64,000 nt of DNA, taken from positions 55,631,947 through 55,695,946 of the forward strand of contig CM047806.1 in NCBI GenBank assembly GCA_026214975.1, given 5' to 3'. This DNA is from Gentiana macrophylla. Its lineage: Eukaryota; Streptophyta; Magnoliopsida; Gentianales; Gentianaceae. Each line of letters opens with the position of its first letter. Positions within the stretch are counted from its first letter, which is position 1. The translations under genes and the position numbers were made by a program. Shown piece by piece: positions 59,011-64,000 of the stretch. Below the pieces are notes generated by a model. That model was not told the origin of the DNA. It worked only from the letters and a program-made list of their open reading frames with translations, and made no database searches.

Positions 59011-60186
59011 GGCATCTACTCTCATTTGATCACTTGGCCTCAATCCATGATAGAAATTTTACATACGCAATGGCAGAGTGATGTCATGATGAGGACATCT
59101 TCTCTGTGCCTCTTTAAACCTCATCCAGGCCTTGTCCAAACTTTCTCTGGACTGCTGATTGAAATTCATGATGTTTTGACATAGTTTAGAAGATTTTCCT
59201 AGCAGACAATATTTATTCAATAATTTTTGCCAATAGTTAGTTCCATGTCCTAACCGATCCAACAACTAGGGATAGGATCCATTGCTTGGCCTTGTCCTTT
59301 AGGGTAAAAGGAAACAACTTTAGCTTAATATTTTCTTCAGGTACCCCTGTTGGTGTGACTGTACTCACAATCTCTATAAATTTGGTTATATGCACATTGG
59401 GTCTTCATTCGTAATTCCATGGAAAGTGGAATAATTTGTCACCAACTGAATGACGTTTGGTTTTTGGGTGGAATACTTCAGCACGATTCTCATGTGCCTT
59501 TATCGCTGGAATAAACTGGTCGATTGTTAGTAGCGCATAGCTTTGCAGAGTTCAACGTTCTTTTGCCATTACTTGATCTTCTTTATTGGCCCCATTACCT
59601 CTATTCGGTGCTACGTTGCATACATTCTCCATCTTAGAATCAGATCCTTCTAGCTCAGGTATCTCCTTAGATTTCTTTCCACTATGATTGCCTTCAACGT
59701 TGGTTTAAGTTTCATCCATCCTTTAAATCGATTCATTTGATTTCTTGGTCATGCTACTATTCTTTTTGGCAAATCTCTCGATTTCAGAAATGTACAGTTC
59801 AAGATCCTTTGTAGAACTTCTTGTTGTGTACTGCAAAGAAAACAAACAACAAACTTGTTAAATTTAAAACTGCGGCGGCTGTTACAACTCCCCATGGCGG
59901 ACTCAAAACACTATTAATCTAATTACTCTGTATTCAATAGAACCGACTCGCAAAATTTGGAGCAACTACCAGCCAAAGCCACGCCTGGAACGATCCTGAT
60001 GCGGCTGGGTCTGATTTTTACCCTGATCCAACGAAATGGATTTTGCTGTGATATAGACATCCAAAGACGATTTTATTTGACTTGATAATACAAAATATAG
60101 ATTTATTTAAAAGTACTTTGTCCTAATTACACAAAGTGTTCTTAATTTGTGACTCGAGTCCCCGACAATGGCACTAAAAATTTGAT
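59011..60186 (-). pseudogene. Gypsy G gag, upstream fragment, and leader with PBS
   Basis: The minus frame 59,265-59,059 has LGHGTNYWQKLLNKYCLLGK and SRESLDKAWMRFKEAQRRCP, a typical Athila-type gag segment. Upstream degraded frames reach a leader with a PBS-like TGCCATTGTCGGGGACT on the minus strand (60,179-60,163), a degenerate form of TGGCGCCGTTGTCGGGGA. GGCAT at 59,011-59,015 is the right target duplication of D. The downstream gag part is at 41,814-42,715. Confidence 0.7.
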
Positions 60187-61452
60187 TGTGTGTAAGTCAT
60201 GACACCAGCAAGAGGACTAGGTCAATCACAATATAGTAAGTGAATAAATGTCGATCCCATAACTAAGTCCATTAAATGAAATAAAAAACCAAGAATGATA
60301 TGTGTAGTCCTTGACCAAATTAAGTACAAGAAAGTAAAAGATAAGGTATGCAAGATCAAACAAAAGCTTTCTTATGAGTTTCTAAAGAGACTAGTTCTTA
60401 CTATGAGCAATTAAACCCTCCTCAATCATGAATAAATCTTCCTCGTTGTGAACTATATTCATCGACAGCTACGGGTGAAATCCCTTAATTTAGCTAAACT
60501 TCTTTGCTGGACAACTTAGCCCCATGTGCAGCTAACGTACCTTATGCCGTATTAACATCACATACATTAAGAATTAGGGATGACGGAGTTACCATAAACC
60601 TCATCTAGGAAGCCACAATGGACGGGCTGGCAGTACCTAAACAATCCAATTAAGTATGTCTTAATTAACACTTCGACATTGTTCCTTCATGTTAATTTAC
60701 GAAAACATGATGTGAATTGATCAGGCGTACGACACATACATTAAAACTGAAAATCAGACGTAGCTAGTGTCGACTACATAAATAACAAAACTGCTAGTTG
60801 CCTGGCCGCGGCGGTAAAGACCGTCGTCGCAGATGGAGCGTCGTAGTTTTGAAACCTATGTTATCTTCATCAGACGATTTAAATTTATTCATAACTGGGG
60901 ATTCGTTTAACGACTACATAGCAAAACTAGTATGAAATAAATCTAATTCATCATAAACACAAATGAATCTAGATTATTAAGCAGAAAATGCATTACCCTC
61001 GATGTCGAACGTTGTTCCCATTCTCCAATCCGCTCTCTGACCGGCGAATTCATCGGATCCATGATGAACACTCATAAAAACTGAATAGAAGCTTTTTATT
61101 ACCAAGTGAAATTGTATGAAATCTAGTACATTGTAAAAGTTGATTGTTGTGGCCTTTTTATAGTTATTCTGGCCGACCTACTGAGTTATAAAACCCTAAA
61201 ACCTAGTTTTTCCTTCAGCCGTAGCCAAACCGACTATCACTGCGGCCCAGATAATTTTTCGGTCCGTTCCACACTGTTTAAACCTTGGACTGTTCATGGG
61301 CTTTTTACTAGTCCGATCTTCAGCATTTCCGCTCTAGATCTTTTTCCTTAACACTTGGAATACTCTGCAACCTGCAAATAGCCCAAAAACACACAGAGTA
61401 CTACCGATTCCCGGGATAATTATTATATTATTATAAACACCAAATTTACACA
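60187..61452 (-). repeat. Gypsy G 5' LTR
   Basis: + strand starts TGTGTGTAAGTC after the PBS and ends CAAATTTACACA, approximate. 'AGCAAGAGGACTAGG' is shared with the Gypsy C LTR, showing related families. Minus TATA box CTATAAAAAGG is at 61,163-61,153, with GC-rich words (GGCCGCAGTG, CTACGGCTG) upstream in element polarity at 61,210-61,250. The partner LTR is not in the window. Confidence 0.6.
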
Positions 61453-62580
61453 CCACGAACCACCCACATGAATTTAACGCAAATAACTCATGATTCATTA
61501 TTGTAATTATTGAGTTTAGCTCATAATAAGAGTAATGTTATTGGCTTTACTATTACAAATTAAACCTTCATCAATATTGTATATAATAACATCTTTAGTT
61601 ACAAATTGTGAAAAAGAAATCATAAATGATGAGATCTCGATGCATATTAAATAATTTAATTCTTAAATGTCCTTAGACGTATGTATTAATAAACGAGACA
61701 TTATGAATACGGTTAGACTAGCACGTATCAAATGTCATCTATTTTATGAATATGGTAATCAATTACATCCATTAAAGTGTGTCGATACTTAGACGTGTAC
61801 GTGAATGAGTATTAGAATAATGAGTACGTTGGACCCTCTTTTTTACTTAAGTGTCTTAATTATGTGACGGTTGTATAATTATTTTTAGACCAGAAGTCGT
61901 TATAAAATCACGGTGTGGATTGTAACGTTGTGACATTATTGAGGTTAGGCGATCATGCGGTAGTGATTGGATTTGATATTGAAGCTTCCGTAAGATTTAT
62001 GTCAATCGTCCACGGTTCCCGTTTTCTCATATTAAGAATGAATATCTGGAAATGCCATCTTATAAGGAAAGTTTTATTCTTGGAAATCTTTGCAAAGTGG
62101 GAGTGAAGTGTTCGCTCCGAGAGAATATTATATTTGTGATATAAGAAATAATTGGTGATGTATGACACTCGATAAACGACTATGTGGATATTGATTATGC
62201 AAAATGACGTATTTATATGGTAAGTGTTTCACATGAAAGGTTGTAGTCAAAACAACAATTCTCATGACAATTAGGATCGTGATATAATGTTAGTTGTCAA
62301 TTACACTCGTTAAATATGCGTTTGTCAATGAAGTGTTACTAGTGATAAATTAAGTAGTTAATTTATCTAATTATATTTATAAAATTATAATTTGTATATA
62401 CGGCCAACGTATTCGGGATCATAATGGGTCAGAGACAAATGGATGATGATCCATAATTAAAATGTGATTATGCGGTAATCAAGTAAGGTTGAAATCATTA
62501 TGTTTACAACAAAGTGTTGTAGTGTAAATAATATTTGTGGAAATATTATATTACATTGTTGTAATTATAAATCGTTACAT
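61453..62580. other. AT-rich stretch without recognisable features
   Basis: No supported ORF, RNA or repeat boundary. Part of it may belong to the 5' LTR of Copia H, whose start cannot be fixed without its partner. Confidence 0.4.
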
Positions 62581-62839
62581 TGTAACATGTTACTTATGTA
62601 TCAAGAGACATATTAATTGTATTGAATAAACAATTAATATGTCCTAAAGTCATAAAGTAACTCTAGTTTGTCCTATTATGTAATAGCCGACTCTAGCATT
62701 TAATACTAGCCGGCTTTAGTAACTTTTACTTTACTAGCTAGGACCTTTACATGCTTGTATCTATTTATACCCTTTCTTCAAACATAAATAAACAAGTTGA
62801 AGTTTACTCAAGTATTATTACTTTCTCAAATTCTCTTCA
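62580..62839 (+). repeat. Copia H 5' LTR, 3' part
   Basis: Ends TTCTCTTCA directly before a perfect PBS. A TATA-like CTATTTATAC is at 62,761-62,770. The left boundary is a guess. Confidence 0.55.
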
Positions 62840-62851
62840 TGGTATCAGAGC
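62840..62851 (+). other. Copia H primer-binding site
   Basis: A perfect TGGTATCAGAGC, complementary to initiator Met tRNA, adjacent to the LTR end CA. Confidence 0.85.
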
Positions 62852-62916
62852 CTTAAAATCCTGAATCCGCTGCAAAATCTCCCTAACCTGCTGGAACATC
62901 TCATCTCATATCAAGA

Positions 62917-64000
62917 ATGTCTTCATTATCTGAAGCTTCCTCACCCTCAGTAGAGTCCCAGCTGCCTCAGCAGACTGGGGTCACTAAAAACCATTCATTT
63001 ACAAATCACAGACTTGATGGCAACAACTATCTGCTGTGGTCAAGATGTATGAAAATGTATATCTCAGGCCAGAGCAAGATGGGATACTTGTCTGGCTCCA
63101 AACCTGCCCCTACTGAAACTGACCCTAACTTTGAAGCATGGGATATAGAAAATAACCAAGTCATGACCATCCTCACGAGGTCAATGACAAAAGAGATCAG
63201 TGAGAACTTCATGATGTATGACACTGCAAAGGAAATGCAGGACAATGCCGAGACCTTTACTCAAAAAAGGACAATACATCCGAGGTCTATGATCTTGAAG
63301 CTCAAATCCAAAATTGCGAGGCAAGGGATGCATGCAGAACTCAAGATTACTTCAACCAACTATCTAAGGCATGGCAACACCTAGATATGTTGGAAATTCA
63401 CCCATGGAAGGATGTAGAGGATGCTGCCTTATACAAGAATATCATTGAGAAGAAGAGGGTATTCAAGTTCCTTACAGGACTGAACTCATCCCTTGATGAT
63501 GTTAGAGGTAGAGTTCTTGCTACTAAACCTCTCCTAGTCTCAAATCTGTGTTTGCTGAAGTCAAACATGAGGAAAGTAGGAGGAAAGTAATGCTACAAAG
63601 CAACCATGCTGATCACCCTACTGATAGCTCAGCAATGTTGGTGGTCAGGAAGCCTACTGAGGTTACGGAGATTTACAGGAACCTTACTGAGAAGGCAGGA
63701 AAATTGTTCTGTGACCACTGCAAACGCACAAATCACACCAAGGACACTTGCTGGAAACTACATGGTAAGCCTAACTCTTTTAAACCCTCCAAACCAACCA
63801 GGGAGAGTCAGGGCAGGCATGTCAGTGAAGAAGGGAACAAAGATACCAGGTTGGATGCTCAGTTTGCTGCCTTCAAAGCCTTCATTGCTCAACAAAAGGA
63901 AGGTAGTTCTATCACTGACATAGCTACTCATGCTAAAATAGGTATATTCCACTCACCTCTCAGTAATGATACTTGGATTGTTGATTCGGGGCCTCATCAC
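62917..64000 (+). CDS. Copia H gag and start of protease, RE1-like, running off the window
   Basis: The ATG at 62,917 starts MSSLSEASSPSVESQLPQQ. Typical Copia gag text follows: FTNHRLDGNNYLLWSRCMKM, ISGQSKMGYLSG and ENNQVMTILTRSMTKEI. A frame break near the A-run at 63,262 leads to MLEIHPWKDVEDAALYKN and FLTGLNSSLDDVRGRVLATK (63,387-63,530). A second break near 63,532 leads to a frame open to the edge, with the knuckle CDHCKRTNHTKDTCWKLHG (about 63,712) and protease start DTWIVDSG (about 63,970). The two one-base breaks may be sequence errors, because everything else is well preserved. Confidence 0.85.

Noticed and set aside
61915..62168. 63- and 71-codon ORFs on opposite strands
   Set aside because: Mutually overlapping, no motif, in AT-rich DNA between two transposons.

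Overview
This window is nuclear DNA from a flowering plant, probably a eudicot. The evidence is an intron-bearing ERGIC3/ERV46-type gene, plant-type Copia and Athila-like Gypsy retrotransposons, and a nuclear copy of plant mitochondrial 18S rRNA. There are no prokaryotic features. Only about the first 5 kb is ordinary gene space; from about 8.1 kb to the end almost every base belongs to a retrotransposon.

Layout. 1-5.0 kb: C-terminal seven exons and 3' end of an ERGIC3-like gene on the + strand. It has one frameshifted exon, one GC-AG intron and a probable small retroposed insertion in its upstream intron. 5.1-8.06 kb: mixed low-copy DNA with a mitochondrial rrn18 fragment, an orphan exon-like ORF and an unrecognised broken minus-strand ORF. 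8.09-41.8 kb: Copia element A, 5'-truncated. Copia B (9,796-26,504) sits in A's pol, and non-autonomous Gypsy C (12,079-19,639, minus strand) sits in B's gag. A's 3' LTR (27,921-41,813) is interrupted by a chromovirus-type LTR (29,392-31,586) and by a 9.6 kb composite Gypsy E/F (31,729-41,305). E/F itself carries an Athila-type solo LTR (34,461-36,561). 41.8-61.45 kb: remains of Gypsy G (minus strand), split by a full-length 16.3 kb Athila-like element D (42,716-59,010, minus strand, target duplication GGCAT). 62.6-64 kb: LTR end, PBS and gag of an RE1-like Copia H running off the right edge.

The elements are layered insertions, most datable relative to each other by target-site duplications: G contains A and D; A contains B, the chromovirus-type LTR and E/F; B contains C; E contains a solo LTR. 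Almost all coding regions are broken. The largest surviving frame is E gag-pol (36,729-38,948).

Three observations stand out. (1) Differences between paired LTRs, and several reading-frame breaks, cluster at CAG/CTG trinucleotides. They appear as CG, CGG, CCG, CGT or CTCG, which fits a modification-linked base-calling artefact better than deamination. (2) E/F has two outward-facing LTR 3' ends inside one ATTTT target duplication, a head-to-head arrangement not expected of an LTR retrotransposon. (3) Element D carries two different ORFs of the plant-transposon-protein type in the env position. Each is preceded by the GC-rich palindrome that precedes the TATA box in its LTR, which suggests internal promoters.

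Limits: all calls were made by eye. Family names finer than Copia or Gypsy are inferences, and boundaries without a target duplication are approximate.
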